DNA of 64,000 bases from contig OZ038327.1 in NCBI GenBank assembly GCA_964035795.1, forward strand, positions 4,377,651-4,441,650. The letters run 5' to 3'. Of this stretch, positions 31,401 through 57,451 are shown piece by piece. Source of the stretch: Pterobdella sp. o SKG-2022. Taxonomy: Eukaryota; Annelida; Clitellata; Hirudinida; Piscicolidae. The position numbers and the translations under genes are program-made. Numbering within the stretch: position 1 is the stretch's first letter; every line of letters begins with the position of its first letter. Below the pieces are notes generated by a model that saw only the letters and a list, made by a program, of their open reading frames with translations, made no database searches and was not told where the DNA came from.

Positions 31401-33780
31401 TTTTTTTAATAAAAACCTTTACCATAGTGTATTAACATTCCTAGACAAAAAAAGTTTTCAGCTATCATATTTCTCAAAGTTCACTTGCCGTTTGTGAAGA
31501 ATCATCAGAAAAATCTGAAGCATGGAGTTTTTCATGATTCAATCAATCAATTATCAAATACAGTATTATGTTCTTGGTGACATCTTACTTATGAAAAAAG
31601 CTGGTTACTTTCAACTATAACCTATATAATGTTTAGTGATTCTCTAAATTTATGATTTTGATTCGAAGGAATCAAGCTAATTTTCCAGTATAATTTTACA
31701 TTGCACCTCGGGCGCAATTTCTCAAAAATAATGAATAACAGCATTTGAAATCATTTATCCAAAAAAAGTTTATATGCTTATGTTTTCTATAGCAAAAAAA
31801 TAAAAAAAAACAGTTGGGATCTTCAACCACTGGTGGCAAATGCAGACTACCATCTTGGCTTAAACCGGATACACATCGCTGCGGGAGAAGCGGCAATATT
31901 TCACTATGCTGTACCTTGGTATGCCTTTTCATTTTATTTCTTCTCTCATCATTTGCTTTTTAACACACGGCAGGGAAATTAATTTTGGGCATATTGGTTT
32001 CCTGGTAGGACACGAGCTTGCTCACGCTATACTTCTTGCAGGTGAACCATCCAAATAATCTATAAAATCTTTCAAAGATAATGTTTGCGCAGGGTGGAGT
32101 ACAAATGAAAAAGGAAAATTCGATTATTGGTTGAGTGAAAATGCTCTCCACAATTTCCAACATATTTATAGCTGTTATATTGAGAAATACAGCGAAATGA
32201 AGATGTTTGGAAGAAAAGTAGAACAATATTTTAGTGCTTTAAGATTTATTTAAATGAAAATCTCAAAATAAGTAGGTAAATAAGTCGACCATTAAGTGGC
32301 TTCTTACTGTAGTTTTGGTTGCTCAATTGATAAGATTCACAGGGAGCTACTACATTCAAGTTTACTTAATAATAGTCATTAATTTATTACAATAAAATTG
32401 ACAACTTAGATCAACGGAAAAATAAGCATAGAAGAAACAATGGCGGATGGTGCAGGGCTGTTCCTGGCTTACAAGGGCTTAGAGAAGCTTTGGGGAACAG
32501 GACTTAAATATAAAACTGAAGCAAATTTAAACTTGACAAAAGCCCAAACTTTCTTTCTTTCATATGCACAGGTTGGCTCAGAATGTTGAGAATGAGAAGT
32601 TAAAATTTGGTTCGAAAAAATATATAGATATGGGAAAACACGAGACATCTTTAATTCAAAATTTTTAGAAAATACTTTTCAGTTTTTTTTCAATGTATTT
32701 CTTCCCATATCTTTTTCCATTTATTTGTCGGCCTGTCAGAAAAGCTTGTAGAACAATAGATTAATTCTCTAAAGTCACTGAGTTTAATCTCATGAGGGCC
32801 AGCAATGAGCACAATGTGTTTCACAGTGTGTTTTTGCTACATTAAATTCGCAGCAAGCGATTTGATCTCTAAAAATTTTTGCTTTATAAATACCACATTA
32901 CATTATCAAACTGTTAAGTTTTAGTACTTAAACTGAAAGCTTGTTCTAAATTAGCCTAATAGAGACAGACTGATAAAACAGTCTGTGAAGTCTTTCAAAT
33001 AAGCATTGTCTTGGCAACTACTACTCTTGGATCGATGAAAGACAAAATATATGTTTCCAGGTTTTCTCATGTAAAACCATGCTTAGATTAACTCTATGCC
33101 TGAGCTTAATAGCAAGCTAGAAAAGTGCCATAATATTGTGAAAACATTCAATCAAATAAGCTCTTTGTAACTAAAAATATTACCGCTGGATTATCGATTT
33201 GATGGTTTTCAAACTTGTTTTTCATATAACTTCATATGGTTTAGTTGCCTCAAGCAGCATTCTTAGTAGAACTTGTTTCTATTTTAGAAAAATTGTGACG
33301 ACTATAGTTAATAGAAAAAGTTTTGAAGAAATCATGAGACTTAATTTATCAAGCATCCAACTTGTTTCACAATCATGAAAGATTAATATGAAGTGAAATT
33401 TTTGTATCTTTTGTGAGTTTAAACATGTTTTAGTTAACTAGTTGACTGGTTAAACGGTTTCTCATTTTATATTCTGATTATTCTTTGCAGTCAGGGTGTA
33501 AAGTCTACTACGAAGAAACATCCAGTAACAAGTTTCAAAGCACACATCCTTTCAATAACATAAGGTTGCATCTTTGAAGAATTTCTAGAAGTATTCAACG
33601 TTTATTTTTTATTTAATGTTATGTTTTACTCATACTGATATGTGAATGCATGAAACTATTGAATTGAAAAACTTTTTCAGAATTAAAGGCACCTTACAAA
33701 ACAGCCTAGAATTTGCTAAAGCCTTTAACTGCAAACCTGGATCCACATACAACCCTAGAAAAAAGTGTCTGCTTTATTAA
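22448..33780 (+). CDS. Secreted M13 (neprilysin-family) zinc metallopeptidase, copy B, 20 exons, intact
   Basis: Exons: 22448-22516, 22754-22807, 22874-23005, 23123-23230, 23340-23513, 23612-23794, 24121-24291, 24586-24648, 25617-25685, 28033-28160, 28349-28461, 29696-29802, 29998-30168, 30383-30477, 31814-31918, 31974-32041, 32093-32217, 32410-32571, 33491-33564, 33681-33780. The sum is 2271 nt = 756 aa plus stop, all phases agree, and the length is about that of neprilysin (750 aa). Exon 1 encodes a signal peptide (MVVFSPNPVIFVVLTLLFSS), so the product is likely secreted rather than a type II membrane protein. Exon 3 has DPCEDFYQYACGNF; exon 11 RTVASYIVW; exon 16 VGHELAHA (zinc site); exon 18 EETMADGAG, whose second Glu is the third zinc ligand; exons 19/20 THPFNNIRIKGTLQN, keeping the His and Arg that contact substrate. 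Oddities: NAYY/F is NRIH, the Asp after HExxH is absent, GEN is EET, and the C-terminus is KCLLY rather than CxVW, so specificity or activity may be altered. Confidence 0.9.
25930..26720 (-). mobile_element. Penelope-like element relic (reverse transcriptase)
   Basis: Read on the minus strand, in order: IINLSDDSNLHTECLKFGL (the NLS...L..GLxF block at the start of PLE proteins, 26527-26718, still open), PARFFASTKTHK (the PAR.YGLPK.HK motif), NEYTIKNTQKFQKKI (before the RT core), then DVSYDIESLFTNAP (RT core, S.D..SLFTN.P). Stops and frameshifts interrupt the later parts. It sits in intron 9 of M13 copy B; the matching intron of copy A (16320-16702) is only 383 bp and lacks it. Confidence 0.75.
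26904..27660 (-). mobile_element. LINE (non-LTR) reverse transcriptase relic
   Basis: Minus-strand reading: RRIISNITLARILLSVEKFF...HRERRSIEDVV (RT motif 1 and the Q..fR..RS block), DLSSTFDTVDHGKLM (motif A), IGVPQSDRLSPVLFTTCLEA (motif B), AIADDVDFI (the YADD box, catalytic Asp pair kept), then MNKAKTETISIDG and FGMLCDSKEERKKRKNLA after the RT core. Frameshifts and stops separate the blocks. It is directly upstream, in minus orientation, of the Penelope relic in the same intron. Confidence 0.75.
30543..30718 (+). mobile_element. tRNA-Ile-derived SINE with tail
   Basis: The head reads GACCCGTATAGCTCAGAAGT...GAGCA (D arm and A box), CTAATTA (anticodon loop, AAT), GGGTTCAATCCC (B box), ATGGGCCGAC (3' acceptor strand). 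The arrangement resembles tRNA-Ile(AAT), but the stems are imperfect. The tail runs through ...GTTCCACAGTGTGTTTCCGC... to GCTTTATAAATACCCCATTA. In intron 14 of copy B; copy A's intron 14 (18119-18288) has no equivalent. Confidence 0.75.
31133..31232 (+). other. Orphan exon-like open stretch
   Basis: A compositionally balanced frame, GRWEYLNSLDNFTCV...KPDWFYCTIEDLNLRG, lies between GTGGCAG and a GTTATG that could serve as acceptor and donor. Its phase (two leading bases, one trailing) does not fit intron 14 of M13 copy B, which needs one and two, so it is not an extra exon of that gene. No family recognised. It may be a captured exon or mobile-element debris. Confidence 0.25.
32728..32905 (+). 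mobile_element. tRNA-derived SINE, intron 18 of copy B
   Basis: Same family as 30543. The head is eroded (GTCGGCCTGTCAGAAAAGC, GAGTTTAATCTC) but the tail is well kept (CACAGTGTGTTTTTGCTACA... GCTTTATAAATACCACATTA). The insertion point matches that of the copy A SINE (19166). Confidence 0.65.
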
Positions 33781-33874
33781 ATTCAAGCAAAGACCAATTT
33801 TTTTCAAAAACAGCTCTAGGAATAATTAATTGTGATTCAGAAAATTATTTCTTTACCTATTTAAAACTTGGCGT

Positions 33875-34345
33875 ACATGGTGTTGCAAACAATTCTTCAT
33901 GTTGTAGTGGTTTGTATTTCTATGTTTGGAAATTATGTTTAAAAATGTCCATCAATTACATTTTTCGATGACTTAAATTTTATCACATTGTTGGTTAGTA
34001 ATATAATAAACTTCATGCTTTTCTTGAAAACTTAAATTTTTTCTTGATCTATGTTTATATTTGCGTAAAACAATTATCTTCAATCAGTGTGTTAATCAAA
34101 CGCATACACATCATCACCGCTTTACCACTAAAGTTACATCTGCTTACTTTTTTTATCAAACAATGTTTCATGTTAATGGTGGCTTGTAGTCTATGCATCA
34201 AAGTTATTCTTAAAAACTTCTAAAAAGCTAAATATTTCAATAACTCAAAATCCTCCACATTGGTCGTTGGTAACATCCTCAATTTTATGCTTCTTTTAAA
34301 AAACTTAAAGTTTTCCCCCTTCTTTGTTAAGACCAAATAAAATTA
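33875..34345. repeat. Tandemly repeated 3'-flank block of copy B
   Basis: Two diverged units, each with a TTCATGTTNNTGGTGGNTTG core and a CACATTGGTCGTTGGTAA-type core, matching 20305-20760 after copy A. A third half-unit is near 34998-35035. Confidence 0.5.
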
Positions 34346-34849
34346 AACATTTTCAATCATTTTTGGTAAGTTTATTTCAACACTTTTTAGGTTTCAAAGT
34401 TTGCCAAAAAACGACTCTGCAAACGATCATCTTAGTTGATCTTTAGATGCTAAAAAAAATTTTTTCAATTTACCGTGATGAAAACAAACTGATAAAACAG
34501 TCTGTGTGAAGTGTTGATAAAAATACTCATCTTAGAACGATTGTCAAACTAACTATATTTGATTAATGGGAGGCAAATAAAGGGTATTTAGAACCGTGTT
34601 TAGACTTTTTCCATGAACTGAACAAAGTTTCAAGGATTTTAGCAACAATAAAATAAGAAGAAAAAGATTAAGGATTAAAAAGTAGAGTGATCCAGAGAAA
34701 AGAATCAAAGAAAAAAAAAGTAGATTGAAAGAAAGATAATAAAAAGTTGAGAGCCAATAGAGGTAAGTTAATCATCTCGATATGCTGTAGTAAATGCATT
34801 GACTTATGAAGTTGAAAGGTTTTTTACGGATAAATAACTATTTAAGACT

Positions 34850-34935
34850 TCAAAAAATCTCAAAAAACAACCAAAAATTTTCTAGGCCCTTCAACTGCAC
34901 ACTCGGATCCACATCCAACTCTAAAAAAATGTACG
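34850..34935 (+). pseudogene. Ghost of an extra M13 terminal exon (after copy B)
   Basis: CAAAAAACAACCAAAAATTT...GCCCTTCAACTGCACACTCG... aligns with the terminal exon encoding LQN..EFAKAFNCKPGST, but the frame is broken and the end has diverged. It holds the same relative position as the ghost at 21130-21235. Confidence 0.6.
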
Positions 34936-35327
34936 AAGGCACGCTTTACCCAAACTACAACTAGCCAATTTAATTATGACATATCAAAATTGAGCTCGTA
35001 GTGGTTTGTATGTGTATGCTTGAAAATTATGTTTCAGAAGTAGGAACTAAATGTTTGAATTTTTCTTAATTTGATTCTGAAAAAAAGAAGCGTTTCAATC
35101 AATACTAACAATTCCAACTGTTTTATTCGGAAGTGCTTTAATTATCATCTATAAGATGCACCCCTATGAAAGCAAATGAAATTAAACTTAAAAAATTTTC
35201 CCATTTGAATAAACTTCTTAAAAAGAAATGCAAAAAAAAGCTTTCAAATATATATATTTGAGCTATGAAAAATGATTCATTCGTTTTTTTTTCCATATAG
35301 TTTGTCAAGCTAATTGAGAACACAAAT

Positions 35328-35412
35328 AAATTTTATCAAGATACAAAGCATTTCGTTAACTAAGTAACATTTCCAAGTATGTTAACGAAAAGCTTTGTCC
35401 CTTAATAAGAAT
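35328..35412. repeat. Palindromic foldback element
   Basis: GATACAAAGCATTTCGTTAAC at the left is nearly the reverse complement of GTTAACGAAAAGCTTTGTCC at the right, around a spacer of about 20 bp. Related copies at 16098-16195 and about 1340-1400. Confidence 0.55.
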
Positions 35413-35560
35413 TATTTGTGTGCTTAAATATATTCGTTTTATTGTGACTAGTGTAAAATCATTATGTCAACCTGCTTCAATTCATCAACAGATTAATAAG
35501 CTTATAAGCCATAAGGGGTTTTGCAAGCTAACCTTTGATTAGGAGAAAACATAATGACAG

Positions 35561-38096
35561 AGACAAACTTATATAAGCGCATCGATTAATAAAGCAAAAA
35601 TTTGGCCAAAAGCGGTTTCTGAAACAATACAAAAAATTAAGAAAAGGGCTTCAAATGTTTTTTATAAGGATTTTGATGCTAAAAAGATTTTCGAAGAAAT
35701 GTATGAGCTGGGAAAGCAATTGCAAGAAGTTCTCGTTCATCCCTTATTAATCTTTTCGTTTAATGACATATTTGTTTTCTACAGTTGCCCAAAAACCATG
35801 ATGACGTTTTCATGCCCCTTTCACGAAATAGAAAACTCGAAAAAGTGATTACATCATTATATTGAATTTGAAAAAATTTACAAACTGAATTGTTTTAAGT
35901 ACATTCATAATGAAGTCAGTTTCATTGTAGCATCCAAACCACAGCCAAAGCTGTTATATATACTCAGCCAATATTTCAAGACCAGAATACCAAAGGGAAT
36001 GCTAGTTCATTTTGAGGATGTCTTATTTTTTTTCTCTTGTCAATGTTCTTAAAAACTACACAAAAAGGTTTTTCCACTATTCTCAACTATTTTATTCACT
36101 TGTCCTTCAATACTTTAAATTGGAAGCAACTTTTCCATTAACTTTGTAGCCTTTCAAAAAAGTTACAAAATCTAAACTAAACTAGTTCATTTAGCAAAAA
36201 ACTTATTTTTTTTTTTAAATTACTATTAAAATGGTTAGCTCCACAAAATTTCTTTTTTTCAATACAAAAGCAATCAAAATTTTTTGAAAAAAGATTGCTC
36301 AAAATTTTTAAAATTTTTAAACAGACAAACTAGACGTAATAAATCCATCGAACAAAATATTTCAACACCAGAACTGTGGCAAACTATTTAGTCTGGACTA
36401 CCATTAACGATTTGGTGGATGCGGGACAAAGAAATAGGTCGAGTTCGGCTATCTACGTGTTGGTTTAATTTGAAAACTTTCTGAACCAGGTGGCAAACAT
36501 CTCCAACTAAAATGACTGGAAGAGCGATGCTAGCTCATAACGAAATCTATTTATATTTACCTTTCTCAAACAAACCTTATTACTACCATGGGGCTCCTGT
36601 GTAATTTTATTTTTTTTTTTATTGTCTTTTTTTACTGATACAATTCGTACATATTTTATAAGTCAACCTACATTTAAAACAGAGAACTCAATTACGGGTC
36701 TATTGGGCGTTTTATCGGTCATGAGATCGGCCATTTCCAGATGTTTCATGGTTATTCATCATTGAAATTACTATTTCAGTAACTAATTTTCAAGTTTATT
36801 TTCATGTTTATAGCGCCAAAAGAGCTATTAAAAAGCCAAAGACTGAATCCAGTGACTAAACTGTAAACACCACTGAACAATCTATACAACCCTTAACAAA
36901 CTTATCATTTTGCAGGATTTAACTTTAATGGGGCTGGTCGAAGAATAGGAGTGCATGGACGTTTAGAAAAGCTGTAAGATGCTTCGTGGAATTTTACAAC
37001 AACATGACAATGTTCGGACAAAAGGTTGGTTGCTTTATGATATTGATAGGTCAAAAATCATTTAAAATTAGAACGTTTCCAGAAAAAAATTTGAAAACTT
37101 TGTTTTAAAGAAAATCTTTTTTTAAAAAAAAAGTTTTATAATTTTTTTTTTAGATTGACGGACAGCTGGTTTCGGTAGAATTAACGGCGGATGCTGCAGG
37201 GTTAATTCTGGCTTACAAAGCTTTTCAAAGACTTTTGGGGAACGAAGAACTAAAGAAAAAGACAACATTTACAAGCTTAAACCTCGCAAAAGCCCAAACC
37301 TTTTTTCTTTCAGTCACACAGGTTCATATGTATAATAATAAGTAATTGTTAGAATGAAAACACTTTTTGGAGTTTATTTTAGTCCACGAAGCTTTTTTTA
37401 AGATAAACCTACATTCGTGAAAATGTTTGTGACTCCATTTGATAATATGAGTTCATCTATTTTTATTTGAGCAATCACGTTTGGCTCGAAGAATAAAAAT
37501 GAAGGGTTGATATTGTAATGGACCTAATGTTTCAGGTAGGATGTGTTAAGTACTACTTTGGGGAGTCACGTGATATGTTTTCAAGAAAGCACACTTTCAA
37601 AAACATCAAGTACCCCGGTTAAAATTGAGAAATTAATTCAATACACTAAATATTAATTAATCTGAAACACGAAGCTTTTTTATGTCTAACTTACATTCTC
37701 AAATGATGAGATTAATTTATACTTCGTTTTTGTTTCACCTCATAATTCTACTTAGGCTATTAATAATCTCAACAAGTTGTTTGTAATCATCGAGTGTCCA
37801 ACTTTTCTATATATTCATGACTAATTCCCCACTCTCTTAACTTTTAAAAATCTTTTTTTACTGAAACTCTATTCACTTTTACCAAACTCTCAGTGCTTAA
37901 ATAAGTGATAATTTTTATTGAATTGAGAAAGTTATTGAGAAAATACTTTTCAACAAATAATTTCTCCAGAATAAAAGGCACCTTACAAAACAACCAAGAA
38001 TTCGCTAAAGCCTTCAACTGCAAACCTGGATCAACATACAACCCTGAACACAAGTGCCTACTTTTTGAGAGTCAAGACGAACAACAACTAAATTAA
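35561..38096 (+). pseudogene. M13 metallopeptidase copy C, 5'-truncated, with intact HEIGH
   Basis: Exon equivalents (copy B numbering): 7 at 35561-35728, 8 at 35785-35844, 10 at about 35945-36064, 11 at 36372-36437, 15 at 36490-36600, 16 at 36683-36750 (IGHEIGHFQMFHG, zinc site kept), 17 at 36916-37024, 18 at 37154-37321 (VELTADAAG, Glu ligand kept), 19 at 37536-37609, 20 at 37970-38096. Missing: exons 1-6, the exon 9 equivalent and 12-14. Exon 11 could splice to 15 over a 52-nt intron in the correct phase. Frameshifts lie in a T8 run in exon 10 (about 36026-36033) and at a GGGG run in exon 17 (about 36930-36933). The C-terminus carries an ESQDEQQLN extension. Most likely a pseudogene fragment, though the 3' catalytic half is strikingly well kept. 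Confidence 0.78.
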
Positions 38097-38449
38097 GATT
38101 CTTATCAGGATTCTCGACTATAATGTAACTTTAAGCAAAAAAATCAAATTAACAAGATAAAATTGTTAAACTTAGTCTAAAAATTTTAAAGAAAACTTTG
38201 CTCAATTACTTTGATTTTTTTGGTAAATATACATCATTCAAACTGCCTTTAATGTGCTGAAACACCTTATATCAGTATTTAACATCATTTTCTCAGACCC
38301 TAAATAGATTTTTTGACAAGAATCTTTATTTTTATATACATCGTTCAATAATGTGTTTTCCACATGACAAAACTTCGAGAAATTTCTAAAAAACTAGAAA
38401 ATAACTATTTTTATGTAACAAGTATAAATCCAACTTGAAGAATTTATAT

Positions 38450-38760
38450 TCTTTTCTAAGCTTTCTGACTTACGATCTTCTACTTTCTCAATTTTTAATT
38501 ATTTCATGCTTCAATTCTTATACTTTTCTGTTTTTTTTTTCTGATTTTTTTCGTTGTCACTCTACCATTTCAACTTGAAATTTGTTTAATTTTTTTTTCA
38601 TGTTTTGAAGCCTTTTTTTTCCAAGCTTTTTTCAGCAAAGTGCATTGGGTAATGCGAAAGGGTGCTATAAAATTTACATATTACTGTTACTACAACGGGT
38701 TTTTGAATATTTAAATTCTCTTTACAAAAAACTTGGTTTTTTAAAATTTTTTTATTTTTA
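38450..38760 (+). repeat. Displaced duplicate of M13 intron 11 sequence
   Basis: CTTACGATCTTCTACTTTCT..., CATGCTTCAATTCTTATACT and GGGTGCTATAAAATTTACAT match the same strings, in the same order, at about 29360-29600 in copy B, just before exon 12. Here no exon follows and the fragment lies downstream of copy C. Confidence 0.6.
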
Positions 38761-39951
38761 TTAATAAACTTTAAAATAAATTAGAAAATATCTATTAAAG
38801 CAGAGACCTTCATGAGCAACAAAAGTTTGAGATAAGAAATAGTTTTTGCTTGAAAAATTCTGCCAATTAATTTTTTTCAAAAGTATTCGGGTCAATGTCA
38901 TATACGGTCATTTTAATCATCAAAAAAAACCATTTGACATTGTAAAAGCCCGAAAAACAATGTGATCATAAGAAATTCGCAGCTGTAAAACGATTTTTTG
39001 GCATTTACCAAAAAAAAATTTTTGTTCAAAAACTTTAAATTTCAGTTTTCCCATTTCAATTTTGTAAAATGATCAAAATTTTGTTAATCAAAAGTTTGAA
39101 ACATCCGATTTTTTGACAAAACATGTGTAATCATATAGCAACTTCGAACACTGTGTGCTTTGCAAATGAAGTTTGTTTTTTGTTTTTATACATTTTATTG
39201 AACAGCTTATTGCAAAATTTTAACATCAAAATTTATTAGAACTCGAAATAAACTTTTTTTATGGTTCCATTATTTCGAAAAATCGAGTTTTCCTCTTATA
39301 ATTGAAGAGATGTCCTAACTTTTTCGAAAAATAATACGATGTACTTATATTACATGGGAATCACAGAAAAGAAATGACACATCTTCCATTGAAAAACAAA
39401 ATAACTCATTTCTGCATAAAAAAGATTATTTTATGAATAAAGGTACATAAGTGAAACAAAACGAAATCCGTGGCCAAAAATCTCAGCAAACCAACGCCTA
39501 AATTTGCTTGAGAAAAAGTCTTTTTGTTTCTGCGTATAAATTCAAGTGACCATTTTTTAAAATAAAATTAAAAAAAGATTGATTTCAAGACATGAAATTA
39601 AGTCATCGTTCAAGCTTATAATCATTCTCACCATCTCTATGTAGTTAAATTATCTTTGTTTGATGTCGGAATTATGTCTTGTATATTGCAAAATTAAAAC
39701 TAATACAATTTTTTTATTTAAAAGGTTGACTAAAATTTTACAAGATCTATCTATGATTCTATTTTTGAATTTTTCTCTTCCTTCTTTAGATATTGTATTT
39801 AAATATTAATTCATTGGATTATTTAAGTATGCTGAAATGAAGTTACTAACTGTTTCTTTAAAATTAATATTTGTCACTATCAAAAATTAAAACACTGCAT
39901 CGTTTTTCTCCATACCGAAAATTTTTTGTTTCAGAACATTACTTAACAAAA

Positions 39952-39982
39952 ATGGCTCTAAATGGAAAAAATGAACAAAAAT
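39952..39982 (+). other. Tentative ATRX 5' exon
   Basis: ATG GCT CTA AAT GGA..., ten codons and one base, followed by GTGAGT, a good donor. The next confident exon needs a phase-2 (or phase-0) partner, so at least one more exon would have to lie between. Confidence 0.2.
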
Positions 39983-40544
39983 GTGAGTTTGAAAAACATA
40001 TTGATTTAAAAATTCATTAGAATTATCATTTTAACTCATATAGCTAAATAATTTTTTTTAAACTATAGTATCAATTTGTTTCAATATTACCACAAGAAAG
40101 GTATAAATTAAAATTAAACAAAATTTTCTATCAAATAGTTCAAAATTTTAAAAAATCTGGATTTCATAAATTCATGCAATCTTATTTTTTCTCTTTATTA
40201 AAAAACCCATCTAGCTTTTCAAAATTATATTTTTTGCTATTTATTTTAAGCATCTTTTTTTATTCTCCATTTAATCTAGTTTACATTTTCAAAACTATGC
40301 TTCAGTTTACTCACATTAGTTTCTATTCAACCTAAATTATTTTATTCTGCTTTTTCTTATCCATCTCATCATGACTCATTTAATTAAAACTCTTCTATCC
40401 GTTAATTCAAATTTGGCTGTGACTATAAACCATTCATTCTCATCAAAACTGAAATAATTTTCCATCTCATTGTCTTCACCACACTGGCTTTGATTCGCCT
40501 TACCCAATCTCACTCAACCACCCTTTAGACACTTTCAATAGCAG

Positions 40545-55644
<15,100 letters not shown>

Positions 55645-55918
55645 GGAGGAGGAAGAGGAAGAGTGAGAAGAATGAGGATGGTGATGTTGATGGTAATAAG
55701 GAGTAGATTGAAAAGAAGATGAAGATGAAGGAGAAGATGGTGATGAGGGCAAATAGATGATGATGAGGAAGAAGATGATGGGTGCAGTGGTATGGTTGAT
55801 TGTGAGAAGAATGCAGGCTATGAAGGAAGTGATGAGGAAGATGAACACGATGATGTGTCTGAAGTTGATTATGATGGTGAGGAAGATGATGATGATGATG
55901 AATAAAAACAAGAATAAA
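55645..55918 (+). other. ATRX 3' UTR, purine-rich, with poly(A) signals
   Basis: From the stop codon the sequence continues as GAN-rich repeats (GAGGAAGAGG..., GATGATGATG) resembling the acidic tracts of the gene, but with many in-frame stops. AATAAA occurs at 55901-55906 and 55913-55918. Confidence 0.6.
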
Positions 55919-56199
55919 CAGTATTCGTATTGACACATGCCCATTAATATTGTTTCATTATCACCGTTCCATATATATTTATAGTATAATTTTATTTTGT
56001 TTTATCATCTTTCCTGATATCATTTTCAATATTTCCATCATTATCGTTTGGCGCCTCTGTAATCCTGTTTTTGTGGGTTGACTTAATTTTTATGATAATT
56101 ATTTTTTTTATTGTTATTTTTTAAATAAAACAATTTTTTTATAAATAAAATAATTATAATTATTCATTGCACGACTACTGAGCCAAAACTAATTATCAC

Positions 56200-56255
56200 C
56201 GCCACCTATTTCCTTTTTGACGACGCCACAATATGGCGACGGTGACGTCATGTTT
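56200..56255. promoter_or_regulatory. GC-richer island with CRE and YY1-like motif
   Basis: TGACGTCA (palindromic CRE, 56243-56250) lies close to AATATGGCGAC (YY1/initiator-like, ATGG core) in a small GC-richer patch within very AT-rich sequence. An ATG at 56233 gives nine codons (MATVTSCLF) followed by GTAAAT, so it could be the start of a further gene. No continuation found. Confidence 0.3.
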
Positions 56256-57066
56256 ATTTGTAAATATGTGTTGTAAATGGATTGGTTTCTACATGTTCAA
56301 TATCGCTTCCAAATGTAGATTAATGCTAACATTTCTCTTATTAACATCATTATTATTGGCATTATTAATATTATTATTGGCATTTTTTTATTTTTGTTAT
56401 TACTATTATTATCGATTTTCACGTTCTTATTCATTTATTTATTATTATTATTATGTATCCATTATTTCCATAACTTAGTCTTTGTTGATGTATTTATTGG
56501 ACTTAATATTCATATCAATCACCTCTCTCTGTATCTCTGTATTTTTAGGTGAATCCATATATCTACCCATCCATTTTCATCTATCCTTCCATCTATCTTT
56601 GTCTGTATGTCTATCTATAGTTTTTAAAATACAGTTTCAAACTTTCAACTCATTATTTCACCGTTTTGGTGATGGTGTTTATGCTGTGAGAATAATGGTG
56701 ATGGTGATGATGATAAGGATGAGGATGATGACGACGAAGATGATGGTGATGATGAATGTGGACGATATTATGAAATCCTCCTACTACATCGACTTCTGTC
56801 GGCTTATTTATTTTTTTGTAGTTTATCTTTGCACCAACGTTAGGCGCTTATGCCAATACTTTTCAAATATTTTAGGGATAATAATTATCTTATTATTTTT
56901 TTATTATTTATATGATTAGTATTTTTATTTTATTGATATTTTTATTCGTATTATTATTATTGTTTATTGCTATTTTTATATTGCCTTCATTATTTTTTGT
57001 TATTAATTTTGCTTTTAGACAAGGTATCCATCTTTTGTAAATTTCCAAACATTTCTATTTTATTAC

Positions 57067-57102
<36 letters not shown>

Positions 57103-57451
57103 GGTTTTCTTCTTAATTTTCACAAATTATCTCATCAATATTATAATTTTTTTCACGTTATTATTATCTTATTGTTAATGTATTTTCAAATATTATTCTT
57201 TATTATTCCTTTTATTATGTTTTGATGCCTATTTGATTCATTTCGCTGTCGTTAAACTTTCATAGTATTGTAAAAACTTTTATCGTTTTATTATTATCAT
57301 CATTATCTTATTTTCTTTGTTATTCATTTATAATATTTATACTTTTTAATCACTATTTTTATCATTCTCACCTGCCAATAATCATGAGGATTGTTGAATT
57401 TAAATCTCATCAAATAAAACCTACGTCGATTATGTCGAATTAAAAATAGAT

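Larger units (their letters stand above)
38097..40544. other. Intergenic region between M13 copy C and ATRX
   Basis: Mostly unique AT-rich sequence. 38450-38760 is a displaced copy of M13 intron 11 sequence (compare 29340-29660). A short ATG frame at 39952-39982 followed by GTGAGT could be an ATRX 5' exon, but it does not join the next exon in phase. No other gene seen. Confidence 0.5.
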
